Below, one piece after another: positions 1 to 8,363 of a DNA stretch of 43,484 nucleotides. The stretch is taken from assembly GCA_026413755.1 (NCBI GenBank), contig JAOAKH010000001.1, positions 96,210 through 139,693 of the forward strand. Reading direction: 5' to 3'. The translations under genes were made by a program, and so were the position numbers. Origin of the DNA: Acidilobaceae archaeon. GTDB lineage: Archaea; Thermoproteota; Thermoprotei_A; Sulfolobales; Acidilobaceae. Under the pieces are notes generated by a model. The model did no database searches. It saw only the letters and a program-made list of their open reading frames with translations, and was not told the origin of the DNA. Numbering within the stretch: the first letter of the stretch is position 1; every line of letters begins with the position of its first letter.

Positions 1-1345
1 CCAGCGGCATGTCCTTGAAGAGCGCCCCATACAGCACCAGCAGCCCCATAGCTATTGAGAGCCCCGGGATGGCGAGCGGGCTCATGACCAGGGCGTCTAG
101 GGCGGAGATCCCCCTTATGCTCAGCCTGCTAACTATATATGAGCTCGTGGTGCCTATGACAACTATGAGCGCCAGCGCTAGTAGGGAGTAGAGCACGCTG
201 TTCCTCAGCCCCCTCATTACGTTGTCGTCAGAGAGCACGGCAGAGAAGTGCTCAAGCGTGAAGCCCTCCGGGAGGGTCCCTCTCCAGCTCTCTGAGAAGG
301 CGTAGACGAAGACGCCTATCTGCGGGAGGGCGCTGAAGAGCACGAGGGGAAAGAGGAGGAGGTATATGAGAGCGGCCATGAGAGGTCCTGGCTTGAAGGT
401 CCTGGGCTTCCACCTACCGCCGCGCGACAGCATAGCATACTGGCTGAGGCTCACGTAGTGCCTCACTGCCAGGAACCAGCTGAGGGCCACGAGGAGCAGC
501 AGGCCCGCCACCACTACGACCTCAGTGCCCAGCTCCTCTATGTTTCCTGAGGCAAGTATGCTCTCCACTATGCGCACCGACATGACGTCCCTTACCTTGA
601 AGGCCAGGGGGGCCGCCAGGTCCTCGAGGGAGAAAATGAAGACGAGCCCAGCACCAGCTGCTATCCCGGGGAGGCTCAAGGGGAGCGTTATGCTCCTGTA
701 GAGCGTTAGCCCCCTTGCGCCCAGGTTCTCAGCCTGCTCCTCGAGCGTAGGGTCTATCTGGAGCATGGAGGCTAGCGTGTTGAGGTAAACTATGGGCCAG
801 AACATTATTGTCTGCGCTACTATAACGCCAGCTATGCCGGCAAATTCCACCGAGTAGGGGAGGCCTATTGAGAGCATGAAGCTGCCCAGCAAGCCGCCGT
901 CGCCGAAGATCTTGTAGAGCACAAATGCGCCCACGAAAGGCGTGTAGAGAAGGGGCACGACGGAGAAGATCCTGAGCAGAGTCTTGCCCGGGAACTCGTA
1001 GCGGGCCATGACGCTTGCCACAGCTACCCCTATTGTGGTAGCGAGCAGGGTTACGACAGTAGCTATGTAAAGGGAGTTAGCTATGACGCCGTAGTTCTTG
1101 CCCATGAGCCTCACGAGGCTATAGCCCTCTCTCTCCGCGACCACGTACCACTCTCCGAGAGGCGGCAGGCTAAGGTAAGGGTAGTGGAGGAGGTCGAGGA
1201 AGGGCTCGGCAGAGAGGTACGAGAGGGGCCTGAGGAGCAAGAAGGAGAGCGGCGCTACAAGGAAGAGGGCAAACAGGGAGAGAGTAAAGGAGAGCAGAGC
1301 GAAAAGGGGCAAGTCGAAGACGTAGGCGATCCTGCGGAGCAGCAA
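1..1345 (-). CDS. ABC transporter permease, two fused permease domains (3' end outside the window)
   Basis: The minus-strand frame is open from a TTG at 1345 to the window edge, 448 codons with no stop. It encodes a polytopic membrane protein of the iron(III)/thiamine/spermidine-type permease family (BPD_transp_1, AfuB/ThiP-like). A hydrophobic N-terminal segment is followed by a first permease half carrying the cytoplasmic EAA loop (EEQAENLGARG, then the ITLPLSLPG part), where the ATPase docks. A linker leads into a second permease half whose own EAA loop lies beyond base 1. The start directly follows the stop of the binding-protein gene (TAG 1346-1348), and AGGAGG on the minus strand lies about 9 bases upstream, so the two genes are probably co-transcribed. 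An ATPase gene is expected further along but is not in the window. The family is clear; the substrate cannot be read from the sequence. Confidence 0.88.
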   Translation of the reverse strand, partial: MLLRRIAYVFDLPLFALLSFTLSLFALFLVAPLSFLLLRPLSYLSAEPFLDLLHYPYLSLPPLGEWYVVAEREGYSLVRLMGKNYGVIANSLYIATVVTLLATTIGVAVASVMARYEFPGKTLLRIFSVVPLLYTPFVGAFVLYKIFGDGGLLGSFMLSIGLPYSVEFAGIAGVIVAQTIMFWPIVYLNTLASMLQIDPTLEEQAENLGARGLTLYRSITLPLSLPGIAAGAGLVFIFSLEDLAAPLAFKVRDVMSVRIVESILASGNIEELGTEVVVVAGLLLLVALSWFLAVRHYVSLSQYAMLSRGGRWKPRTFKPGPLMAALIYLLLFPLVLFSALPQIGVFVYAFSESWRGTLPEGFTLEHFSAVLSDDNVMRGLRNSVLYSLLALALIVVIGTTSSYIVSRLSIRGISALDALVMSPLAIPGLSIAMGLLVLYGALFKDMPL

Positions 1346-2851
1346 CTAGCCCAGCCTCCTGAGCTCTGCAATGAGGTCCGTGTACCTCTTCTCCGCAGCC
1401 CTCCTCCACTCCCTCATGTAGCTCTCCTCGAGCCTTGGGTCTGCCAGAATGGCGCTCGTGATCTTAGCTGCCTCCTCCTCCGTGAACTTCACGGCCCTGC
1501 CAGTCGTGGGGTCCCTGAACTCCAGCGGCTCCCCGAGCCTCCTCAGGTACTCCTTGAACTTTGCCTCGTCTATCTTCCTGTCAAAGTATGCCTTCACTAG
1601 CGTCCTCCAGGCCTCCTTGAGCAGGTTGTCCAGATCCACTAGCGTTGCCTTGAAGTACGCTTGCATGGCCCTCTCTGTCCTCATAGCCTTCTCGTCGTCA
1701 AAGGGCATCCCCCTTGCCATCATGGCCGCCTCAAAGGCCTCCTTGAGATCTTTCCTTACCGCCCCCTCTGGCAGCTCAAAGGCCTTGGGGTTAGAGGGAA
1801 GCCTGTTTATGTCGCTCCTGAACCATATCTTCTGGCCCTCTGTGAGAGCCCAGGCTATGAAGGCCTTTGCCGCCTCGGGGTTCTTGCTGGTCGTCAGCAA
1901 TGCTATGGGGTCTCCGTTTATTATGGTCTCCCCCGGCGGGATGATGTACTTCGTTGCCGGGTTAGCCTGCATGGCCGTGTAGCCGAAGAAGTCTATAGTT
2001 ATAGCGACTGCCACCTTGCCTGCTATCACGTTGTCCCTTGCCTCCGTGCTGCCGCCCTCTATGAGCGAGTTTGCAGCCATGGCAGTGAGGTTCACCCACC
2101 CCCTTTCCCAGCCGTAGGCCTGGAGGATAATCTGGTACATGCGCGTGTGGCTGGTGGACCTCGTGGCATCTGCTATGGAGACCATGGGCTTCAGCTCAGT
2201 CACAAGGGGCCTAGCGAGCTCAGGGGAGCCTAGGTCTTTCCAGCTCGTAGGGGTCCTCAAGCCGTACTTCTTGAGCACGTCCGCGTTAACCGTGAAGCCG
2301 AAGCTGGCTATGCTAGCTGCCACCCAGTACGCCTTTCCTCCAATCACCCTCTTCATGGGAGCCCCAGCTATTGTGTCGGGTATCTGTGCTATCGCTGAGG
2401 CCACCAGGTCTCCCTCCAGAGGGGAGAGCAAGTTCCTAGCTAGCAAGCTATCAAACAGGGTGGGCCCTCCACCCCAAGCTATGTCGAAGTCTCCTCTCCT
2501 CTGTATAGCAGAAACCCAGGCCACAGGGTCCACGGTGTAGAACTCAACGTCGACTATGTTGTACCTTTTTGCCAGCTCGCTCTTCAGGAACTCATTTTTT
2601 GCAGCGAGCTGGATCTCGCCCGGGTGCCTTGTTATTATAGTGAGAGTCACGGGGCCTGCAGGCTGTTGGGGCTGCGTGGGGGAAGGCGCCGGCAATGTGG
2701 GGGCCGGCGTGGCCGGAGCAGTAGGGGTGGGCTGAGCCTCGGGCCCTCGTAAGAAAGAGGGAGCTACCAGGAGGGCTGCTATGAGCACTGCCAGTGCTCC
2801 GACCGCTACAGCCGCCCTTAGGGCTAGAGACCCCTTCACTGAAGCCACCAC
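1346..2851 (-). CDS. ABC transporter substrate-binding protein (AfuA/COG1840-like)
   Basis: This 501-residue protein has a short N-terminus, a hydrophobic segment (about residues 10-32) and a Pro/Thr/Ala-rich linker (about 37-67). That layout is typical of crenarchaeal binding proteins tethered outside the membrane. The ligand-binding fold follows: it starts with VTLTIITRHPGE and contains GDFDIAWGGGPTLFDSLL and TPTSWKDL, which resemble iron(III)/spermidine-type periplasmic binding proteins. The permease gene abuts its 3' end. GTG codons at 2851, 2848 and 2839 are all possible starts, and GGTGG just before 2839 makes the last attractive. The C-terminal 130 residues are rich in charged helix and extend beyond a minimal binding protein. 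The ligand is unknown; a metal ion, polyamine or small oxyanion are all possible for the family. Confidence 0.85.
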   Translation of the reverse strand: MVASVKGSLALRAAVAVGALAVLIAALLVAPSFLRGPEAQPTPTAPATPAPTLPAPSPTQPQQPAGPVTLTIITRHPGEIQLAAKNEFLKSELAKRYNIVDVEFYTVDPVAWVSAIQRRGDFDIAWGGGPTLFDSLLARNLLSPLEGDLVASAIAQIPDTIAGAPMKRVIGGKAYWVAASIASFGFTVNADVLKKYGLRTPTSWKDLGSPELARPLVTELKPMVSIADATRSTSHTRMYQIILQAYGWERGWVNLTAMAANSLIEGGSTEARDNVIAGKVAVAITIDFFGYTAMQANPATKYIIPPGETIINGDPIALLTTSKNPEAAKAFIAWALTEGQKIWFRSDINRLPSNPKAFELPEGAVRKDLKEAFEAAMMARGMPFDDEKAMRTERAMQAYFKATLVDLDNLLKEAWRTLVKAYFDRKIDEAKFKEYLRRLGEPLEFRDPTTGRAVKFTEEEAAKITSAILADPRLEESYMREWRRAAEKRYTDLIAELRRLG

Positions 2852-2969
2852 GCGTAACGGGTCCCTAGGGCTTTATTTCTTTCTGGAGTTTTCATCTATA
2901 TTCTTCTATATAGCTAACTTGAGATAACGGTTAAGGCTCCTCCAGGGGCCCCCTAGCCTGAGTGGGAGC
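2852..2969. promoter_or_regulatory. Divergent promoter region between the ABC operon and the secreted protein gene
   Basis: This is a 118-base AT-rich gap between two divergent genes. It holds two TATA-like stretches, TCTATATTC (2892-2900) and CTATATAGC (2906-2914), either of which could serve one direction. I see no clear operator repeat. Confidence 0.45.
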
Positions 2970-4127
2970 ATGAAGCTAGCCGCCCTGGCCTTTGCGGCCC
3001 TGCTACTCGTGGCCTTCGTGCCGCTGCCCTCTGAGGGAGGGAGGCTAGTAATAGCCTTCGACGTAAGCCACAGGCAGTCCCCTGCGGGCCTCGAGATCTT
3101 GGCTTTGGCTAACATGACGGGGAGGCTCTACAAGGTCCTCATAATCTTCGATAGTTCAGACCTCCAGAGGATCCCCAACGCTACGCTGAGGATGTTCAAC
3201 GAGATAAGGGCAGGGGGCTTCAATGCTGAGAATCTGAGGGACGTGGACATACTCATCATCGGCCAGCCAGAGGCTTTGCTGAGGAGCGGGGAGCTGGAGG
3301 CACTTAGGGCCTGGTTCTCCCAGCCAAACAGGGCCCTCTGGATAGCTGCGGACAGCGACTACCCGGCGCAGGGCAGCGAGAGGGCCCAGCAGTTCATGAA
3401 CCAGGTGCTCGAGGCTCTTGGCAGCGTGATCAGGATCGATCACATAAGCGTTGAGGAGCCCACCTTCAACATAGGCGGCGCCGCATACAGGGTAATGGGC
3501 ACCATAGACCCGAGCCCCGAGATAGCCGGCATAATAATGCAGGACGTGAAGCACAGGAGAGCCCTCTTCCACGGTCCTGGAGGACTGTACGTGCTAGTTA
3601 ACAACAGACCAGTTAACCCGGTGAAGCAGCTCGACCTCAAGCCGAGGAACGTTTACATCATAGTTAGGACCACCAACGAGTCCCGCGTGGTGGACAACAA
3701 CCCGCAGGAGAGGGGAGGCCTGCCGCCAGTCTTCTATGATCCGTTGGGTCCTGCCGCAGTCAGCAGAGGGCCGTTCCCGCTAATGCTGGCAGAGCTCATG
3801 CCTAATAACAGGATAATCATTGCCTCTTCAGAGACCCCCTACGGAGGCTATGCTCACATGACGCAGTCGGTGCACAGGGGCGTAGCGCTGGACGGCCACG
3901 TGTTAGTGAGGAACCTCATAGTCCTCATGGAGCAGGTAGTCTCGAGGCCTCAGGTGGTGACCGAGACTAGGACCGCCACAGTTACCCTAACTCAGGTGGT
4001 CACTCAGGTGGTCACCGAGACCGCCACGACAACTGAGATCAGGGGCATAGACACCCCGATAGCCGCAGCGCTAGCTGTCCTGGCCCTCATCGTGGGCGTA
4101 GGCCTTGCCTTCCTCCTCAGGAGGTAG
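2970..4127 (+). CDS. Secreted, membrane-anchored protein with a Thr-rich stalk
   Basis: The 385-residue protein has a signal peptide (about 1-23, ending in an alanine/proline-rich hydrophobic run). An ectodomain of about 300 residues follows, with alternating strands and helices (LVIAFDVSH, DVDILIIGQ, ALWIAADSDYP), a pattern like the glutamine-amidotransferase-like or IFT52/DUF4350-type folds used as non-enzymatic binding domains. A Thr/Val-rich stalk (about 325-355) with repeated QVVT units and a C-terminal transmembrane helix ending in LLRR complete it. It is divergent from the ABC transporter genes and may be a cell-surface partner, but that is inference. I do not recognise a defined family and see no catalytic triad. 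A T-rich stretch (4130-4143) follows the stop. Confidence 0.7.
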   Translation: MKLAALAFAALLLVAFVPLPSEGGRLVIAFDVSHRQSPAGLEILALANMTGRLYKVLIIFDSSDLQRIPNATLRMFNEIRAGGFNAENLRDVDILIIGQPEALLRSGELEALRAWFSQPNRALWIAADSDYPAQGSERAQQFMNQVLEALGSVIRIDHISVEEPTFNIGGAAYRVMGTIDPSPEIAGIIMQDVKHRRALFHGPGGLYVLVNNRPVNPVKQLDLKPRNVYIIVRTTNESRVVDNNPQERGGLPPVFYDPLGPAAVSRGPFPLMLAELMPNNRIIIASSETPYGGYAHMTQSVHRGVALDGHVLVRNLIVLMEQVVSRPQVVTETRTATVTLTQVVTQVVTETATTTEIRGIDTPIAAALAVLALIVGVGLAFLLRR

Positions 4128-4129
4128 CC

Positions 4130-4143
4130 TTTTTCTCTACTTT
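4130..4143 (+). terminator. Probable T-rich terminator
   Basis: TTTTTCTCTACTTT follows the stop of the secreted-protein gene with no strong hairpin. Crenarchaeal transcripts commonly end at such pyrimidine/T-rich stretches. It overlaps the last codons of the convergent fumarase beta gene. Confidence 0.4.
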
Positions 4144-4739
4144 ATCCCCAGCCTTGGATATATTTCCTCGTCTATCCTCCTCCTAGCCTCCCTGTAGATC
4201 TCCTCGTACAGGTTCCTCCCCTTGCTGTCTATGGCTACCGTGAGGGGCCCTAGATCCTTCACCTCCAGCACCCACATGGCGTCCGGCACCCCTAGGTCCA
4301 GCCAGTGGACGCCGAGAACTCTCACGACCTGCTCTGCCTGCAGGGCAGCGGCGCCGCCGGGGTAGACGGCATAAACGGCCCCGTGCTTCCTGCAGGCCTC
4401 TGCCGTCCTCGCTCCCATGCCTCCCTTGCCTATGATCATCCTGACGCCCGTCCTCTCTATCACTTCTGCTTCGTAGATCTCCATGCGGGTGCTTGTGGTG
4501 GGGCCTATGACTACCACCTCCCACCCCTCTCCAGCCCTCCTCACCACGGGGCCAGCGTGGTAAAGCGCTAGCCCCCTCAGATCCACCGGCAGGCTCTCCC
4601 CCCTTGCGAAGAGCTCCGCTGCCCTCCTATGGCCTGCGTCCCTCATGGTGACTACTGTTCCTGTGAGGTAAACTACGTCCCCTACGTTGAGCTCCCTTAC
4701 CTCCTCCCCCAGGGGGGTCTTGAGCCTGATCATGATCAC
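4137..4739 (-). CDS. Class I fumarate hydratase, beta subunit
   Basis: This 200-residue protein is the C-terminal half of the iron-sulfur fumarase (fumarate + water = malate), which is encoded as two genes in most archaea. Family motifs visible are the start LKTPLGEEVRELNVGDVVYLTGT, the substrate-loop HAGPVV, and GPTTSTRMEIYEA followed by the glycine-rich GKGGMG. The length matches stand-alone beta subunits. Its start overlaps the alpha-subunit stop by 4 bases (4736-4739), so translation is probably coupled. It acts in the cytoplasm in the citric acid cycle. L-tartrate dehydratase has the same two-subunit plan and cannot be excluded from sequence reading alone, but fumarase is far more likely in a central-metabolism context. 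Confidence 0.9.
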   Translation of the reverse strand: MIMIRLKTPLGEEVRELNVGDVVYLTGTVVTMRDAGHRRAAELFARGESLPVDLRGLALYHAGPVVRRAGEGWEVVVIGPTTSTRMEIYEAEVIERTGVRMIIGKGGMGARTAEACRKHGAVYAVYPGGAAALQAEQVVRVLGVHWLDLGVPDAMWVLEVKDLGPLTVAIDSKGRNLYEEIYREARRRIDEEIYPRLGIK

Positions 4740-5632
4740 ACCTCGTTGAGCTCGGGGTGAGATGTGTACTCCACCTTCCCGTCCTTCTTTATCCTCATGC
4801 TAGCTCTCCTGGTGGCCCAGCAGCCGAGGACCACGGCAACGCTCAGCGACGCAGGGTGCCTTGCGGCGTAATCTATGTGAACGTCAAAAGCAGTGACCTT
4901 GCCCCCCATGCCGTGGGCGCCGTAGCCTATGTCGTTTATCGCCCTCAGCAGCGTCTCCTCTAGCTTTGCAACCTCTGGGTCCTCGTGTCTCTGCCCCACA
5001 GGCCTTAGCAGGGCCTTGGAGGCGAGCTTCATGGCCACGCTCACGGTGGGCCCTATGCCCACCCCGACTATCACGGGCGGGCAGGGCTGGGGGCCAGCTT
5101 CGTATATAGCTTCTATAACGTACTTCATGATCCCCTTTATGCCCTCCGCGGGCACGAGGGTCTTCGCCCTCCCCACTACCTCGCTCCCCCCTCCCTTCAG
5201 CATTACTGTGACCTCCGCCTCCTCTCCCTCCACTACCTCCCACTCTGCCCATGGCATGTTCCTCCCCGTGTTGTCTCCAGGGTTCTTGCCTGAGAAGACG
5301 TCTATGGTGTTGGGCCTCAGCGGCACCCTCCTCGTGGCCTCCACTGTGGCTTCCCGCAGGGAGGAGAGGAGAGCGCCGGTGAAGGGGAACTTGTCCCCTA
5401 CCTTTACGTAGAACAGCACCACGCCCGTGTCTTGGCATATGGGGAGCTTCTTTTTCCTCGCTATCTTTACGTTCTCCACCATAGCCTTCAGGAAACTCTT
5501 CGCCGCGGGCGAGCTCTCGATCTCGTAGGCCCTCACCAGCGCCTCCTCCACGTCCCTTGGAAGGCTAGTCGCTGCGGCCTCTATGAGCTTCACCAACGCC
5601 TCCCTGAGCGTCTCCTTTACTTCCAAGACCAT
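4736..5632 (-). CDS. Class I fumarate hydratase, alpha subunit
   Basis: This 298-residue protein is the N-terminal, cluster-binding part of the oxygen-sensitive [4Fe-4S] fumarase. The first cluster cysteine is in LPICQDTGV (Cys66). The others are likely the cysteines of GPQPCPPVI (about 195) and VLGCWATRR (about 272). The SGKNPGDN stretch is also characteristic. With the beta subunit immediately downstream (4-base overlap) it forms a complete enzyme. A strong TATA element lies 18-35 bases before the ATG, so the transcript is probably leaderless or nearly so. The length is normal and no key residue appears to be missing. Confidence 0.92.
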   Translation of the reverse strand: MVLEVKETLREALVKLIEAAATSLPRDVEEALVRAYEIESSPAAKSFLKAMVENVKIARKKKLPICQDTGVVLFYVKVGDKFPFTGALLSSLREATVEATRRVPLRPNTIDVFSGKNPGDNTGRNMPWAEWEVVEGEEAEVTVMLKGGGSEVVGRAKTLVPAEGIKGIMKYVIEAIYEAGPQPCPPVIVGVGIGPTVSVAMKLASKALLRPVGQRHEDPEVAKLEETLLRAINDIGYGAHGMGGKVTAFDVHIDYAARHPASLSVAVVLGCWATRRASMRIKKDGKVEYTSHPELNEV

Positions 5633-5649
5633 CGCCAGCTCGTATTAGG

Positions 5650-5667
5650 CGATATGAAAATATATAT
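5650..5667 (-). promoter_or_regulatory. TATA promoter of the fumarase operon
   Basis: On the minus strand this reads TAATATATATTTTCATAT. The TATA core is centred about 28 bases before the ATG at 5632, which predicts a leaderless transcript. It touches the stop codon of the upstream CitG-like gene (5667-5669). Confidence 0.65.
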
Positions 5668-6464
5668 TACGCTCTCCAAGGCCACCTCTCGAGGGCAGCA
5701 AGGGAGAGGGCTAGGAAAGCCGCTCCCACCAGCCTGTCGAAGCCCCCCTTCTCCCTGAGCGCCTGATCTAGTTTCAGCATCTCCCTCGGCTCCTCCTTGC
5801 ATATAATGCCCCTCTCTGCCAGGAGGGCCATGTAGGCCCTCTGAGCCCCCGCAGCCATTCCCCTCTCCCCCTCAGCCACGCGAGCTAGCGAGAGCAGTCT
5901 CTCCAGGTCCCTCAGGTTAAGCCAGAAGCCGCTCTCCAGCTCCCCCAGCGCCTCGTATATCTGGCCAGGCGAGAGCGCGTTTACCCTCACGGAGCCCCTG
6001 CTTATCCCCCTCCTCTCGAGCAGAGCATTCAGCTCCCCGTCGCCCGAGGCCTCCACGGCGTCCAGGAGCCTCAGCGACTCCTCCACGTTAGCCCTGTAAA
6101 GGGCTGTGGAGAGGAGAGCCCTCAGGCTGGCCCGCAAAGGCTTCCCTGACCCGTCGGCTAGCCCCTTGAGGAAAGAGAGCGTTAGGGAGGCAGCTAGCAA
6201 GCCCAGCGTGGGCCTCTCGCCTGTGGCCCTAGTTACCTCGCTCGAAGCGCTGTAGAGCATTGAGCCCAGGCTGAAGGCCTGCAGGGAAGACCTCCCCTCG
6301 CTCACTTCCCTCCCTCTCAGGTAGGCCCTCTCTGCCTCCTCGAGCATAACGGCGGCCTCTAGCAGCCTCCTCTCGAAGGCGGGCGATAGCCTGCTCGTGG
6401 CGCCCGGCTTGAAGGCTGAGAGCGAGAGGAAGAGCGAAGCCTTTATGGGGAGGAGCTCCCTCAA
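5667..6464 (-). CDS. Possible triphosphoribosyl-dephospho-CoA synthase-like protein (CitG/COG1767 family, divergent)
   Basis: This 265-residue all-helical soluble protein has an N-terminal segment, AFKPGATSRLSP (about 18-29), resembling the KPG-containing active-site segment of the CitG/MdcB family. A helical stretch TLGLLAASLTL (about 87-97) sits where the family has its conserved helix after the N-x-H/N-L-G motif. Archaeal members of this family have no citrate lyase partner, and their true substrate is unknown. The start is TTG 6464, supported by TAGGTGG upstream. It lies just upstream of the fumarase genes in the same direction, but those have their own promoter. The family assignment is a judgement from two weak motifs; a lineage-specific helical protein of other function is possible. 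Confidence 0.4.
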   Translation of the reverse strand: MRELLPIKASLFLSLSAFKPGATSRLSPAFERRLLEAAVMLEEAERAYLRGREVSEGRSSLQAFSLGSMLYSASSEVTRATGERPTLGLLAASLTLSFLKGLADGSGKPLRASLRALLSTALYRANVEESLRLLDAVEASGDGELNALLERRGISRGSVRVNALSPGQIYEALGELESGFWLNLRDLERLLSLARVAEGERGMAAGAQRAYMALLAERGIICKEEPREMLKLDQALREKGGFDRLVGAAFLALSLAALERWPWRA

Positions 6465-6515
6465 GGCGCCACCTAGCTAAAATATTACGGCTCCCCTTTA
6501 TATAGGAGAGGATTC

Positions 6516-6830
6516 ATGTATAGGCTAAAACTGAAGGCCTTCGTGCCGGAGATCATGGCGCTCCCCTCGCTCCTGCTAACGCTCTCTGCCCGCCTCTCAG
6601 CTGCAGGCTGCAGCGTGGTGAGGAGGCCCTCCTGGGTGCTGGCGGCCTGCGGGGAGGTGCTGGTGAAGGCCTCGATATATACTCACGCCGCCTCGCGGCC
6701 CCCGATAGAGCTCGAGGGATCTCTTACGGTAAGCGTGGAGGGGCCAGACCCAAGGAGGGCGGTGGAGCTGGCGGAGGCGATAGCTAGCTCTCTTGAGGGA
6801 GGAGGGGCCGGCGTGGCGCTGCAGGAGTAA
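6516..6830 (+). CDS. Small conserved-looking protein of unknown function
   Basis: This 104-residue protein has about one alternating alpha/beta domain: a strand (YRLKLKAFV), a helix (about 15-30), strands around two cysteines (Cys32 and Cys45), then LTVSVEGPDPRRAVELAEAIASSL, which reads as strand-turn-helix. The ATG at 6516 has GGAGAGG five bases upstream. Its last 47 bases overlap the convergent rhomboid gene. The size and the final strand-helix recall small archaeal proteins such as the KEOPS subunit Pcc1, but I cannot support that identification. I do not recognise it. Confidence 0.6.
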   Translation: MYRLKLKAFVPEIMALPSLLLTLSARLSAAGCSVVRRPSWVLAACGEVLVKASIYTHAASRPPIELEGSLTVSVEGPDPRRAVELAEAIASSLEGGGAGVALQE

Positions 6831-7425
6831 GCACGATAGCTAGAGCGTAGCCTGCGAGGAGGCCTCCTATGTGTGCCCAGAAGGCAATCTGAGTGCCCCC
6901 GAAGACGGCGCTGAAGCTAGAGAGGAGCTGGTAGGCGGCCCAGAGGACAAGGAACGCGATGACGGCAGGCGTGGGGCCTTCCTTCAGCCTCCCCGCTACC
7001 ATGAAGGCCATGTATGCTCCTATAACCCCCGAGACTGCGCCGGAAGCCCCCACGGCAGGGAGGCGGAGCACCTGGGGGTCGAAGAGGAGGAGGGAAAAGG
7101 CGTGGGCGAAGGAGGCGGCTATGCCGGAGAGGAGGTAGAGGAGGAAGTACCTCAGGTGCCCAAGGGAGCTCTCGACAGGCCCGCCAAATATGTATAAGTA
7201 GAGCATGTTTGCTGCCAGGTGGAGGAGGCTTGCGTGGAGGAACATGGAAGTGATCAGGGTGTGGAGCCTTTCGCCCTCAAGCAGGGCCGCTGGGATGAGC
7301 GAGAGCCTAAGCAGAGCCTCCCTCGGCCCTGAGGCGCCGGGAGCGAGCAGAGAGGGCGTTAGGACAGACAGCAGGAACATGCTCACGTTCACGGCTATCA
7401 GGACGTCGTTAACTATGGAGCGCAT
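6784..7425 (-). CDS. Rhomboid-family intramembrane serine protease
   Basis: This 213-residue protein has six predicted membrane segments. The family signatures are complete: HLAANMLYLY in the second helix (His69, Asn73, oxyanion-hole region), GASGAVSG (nucleophile Ser128) and AHIGGLLAGY (catalytic His185). It should cleave transmembrane helices within the membrane; its substrates are unknown. The N-terminal segment before helix 2 contains the L1-loop-like region with LHTLITSMFLH. The gene is divergent from ctaB and overlaps the 3' end of the small unknown gene by 47 bases. No extra cytosolic domain is present. Confidence 0.9.
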   Translation of the reverse strand: MRSIVNDVLIAVNVSMFLLSVLTPSLLAPGASGPREALLRLSLIPAALLEGERLHTLITSMFLHASLLHLAANMLYLYIFGGPVESSLGHLRYFLLYLLSGIAASFAHAFSLLLFDPQVLRLPAVGASGAVSGVIGAYMAFMVAGRLKEGPTPAVIAFLVLWAAYQLLSSFSAVFGGTQIAFWAHIGGLLAGYALAIVLTPAAPRRPLLPQES

Positions 7426-7459
7426 AGAGGCCCCATATTGATGCGTTTTATTAAGGCAT

Positions 7460-7470
7460 TTTAATATATC
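7460..7470 (+). promoter_or_regulatory. TATA promoter of ctaB
   Basis: TTTAATATATC is centred about 26 bases before the TTG at 7491, which suggests transcription starts at or next to the start codon. This agrees with the later of two possible ctaB starts. Confidence 0.55.
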
Positions 7471-7490
7471 TACTTCTGCAGGTGGAGCCC

Positions 7491-8354
7491 TTGGGGAAGC
7501 TAGCGGATATATTGGAGCTGACCAAGCCGAGGCAAACTGCCTTGCTCCTCCTCACTATGTTCAGCGCTTACTTCGTAGCTGGAGGTCCTCTCGACCCTGT
7601 GCTCCTCGCCAAGATGGCCATCATGGGCTTCGCCGCAGTGGGGGGAGTCACGGCGCTGAACATGTACCTAGACGCAGATATAGACGCCATCATGAGGAGG
7701 ACCAGCAAGAGGCCCCTGCCCGCCGGGAGGATCAGCGCTGCTGAGGTGTCCTTCATCACATCGCTCATGATCCTGGTGGGGGCCTTCGTTGCATCCACCA
7801 TAAACAACTACGTGCTGTTCACCGTGCTGGCAGGGCTCTACTTCGATATAGTGGGCTACACCGAGCTCACTAAGCGCTACACGCCCTTCAGCATAGTGTT
7901 CGGCAGCATAGCAGGCGTCATGCCGGCCCTGGGCGGCTGGGCTGCGGGCGCCGGGGCTATAACGCTGCCGGGCCTGCTCCTCGCGGGAGTAATATATGCC
8001 TGGCAGCCCCTCCACGTTTGGTTCCTTGCATACGCCGCAGAGGAGGACTACAGGAAGGCCGGAGTGCCTGTGGCCTCGCTCCAGTACAGCCCCAAAGTCT
8101 TCTCCTCCCTCGTCATAGCCCACCTGCTGATCATGGCTTTCTCAGTCTGGGGCCTAGCTTACCTGCTCGGCTTCGGCATAATCACGGCTGCCCTCTCTAC
8201 CGTTTTCATAGCCCTCGCCGTAACGAGGGTGGCAAGCTTCTACAGGAGCCCCAGCAAGGAGGAGGCCTTCAAGATCTTCAAGTTCGCTACCCCCACGCTA
8301 GCGATAGTATACCTACTCCTGCCGTCGGAGCGCTACCTGCTTTACTTGCTCTAA
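7491..8354 (+). CDS. ctaB: Protoheme IX farnesyltransferase (heme O synthase)
   Basis: This 287-residue UbiA-superfamily membrane prenyltransferase transfers a farnesyl group to heme b to make heme O, the first step toward heme A or archaeal As-type hemes of terminal oxidases. Both prenyl-diphosphate/Mg sites are visible: NMYLDADIDAIMRRTSKRPLP (Asp-rich) and DIVGYTELTKRYTP. WQPLHVWFLAYAAEEDYRKAGVP is the CtaB-type signature that separates it from other UbiA enzymes. GTG 7482 would add three residues, but AGGTGG at 7479-7484 and the TATA position favour TTG 7491. The gene implies a heme-copper oxidase elsewhere, so the organism can probably respire oxygen. A membrane-protein gene follows after 9 bases. 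Confidence 0.92.
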   Translation: MGKLADILELTKPRQTALLLLTMFSAYFVAGGPLDPVLLAKMAIMGFAAVGGVTALNMYLDADIDAIMRRTSKRPLPAGRISAAEVSFITSLMILVGAFVASTINNYVLFTVLAGLYFDIVGYTELTKRYTPFSIVFGSIAGVMPALGGWAAGAGAITLPGLLLAGVIYAWQPLHVWFLAYAAEEDYRKAGVPVASLQYSPKVFSSLVIAHLLIMAFSVWGLAYLLGFGIITAALSTVFIALAVTRVASFYRSPSKEEAFKIFKFATPTLAIVYLLLPSERYLLYLL

Positions 8355-8363
8355 GGTGAGAGC

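Noticed and set aside
3954-4030. Short direct repeats (CAGGTGGTCAC-like) as a CRISPR or recombination repeat.
   Set aside because: They are in-frame coding repeats of the QVVT stalk.
4884-5438. Long open frames antisense or frame-shifted to known genes (also 7668-8123, 16289-16720, 33998-34624).
   Set aside because: They have low-complexity Arg/Gly/Pro/Ser-rich products expected from shifted GC-rich codons, lie inside strong genes, and lack their own signals.
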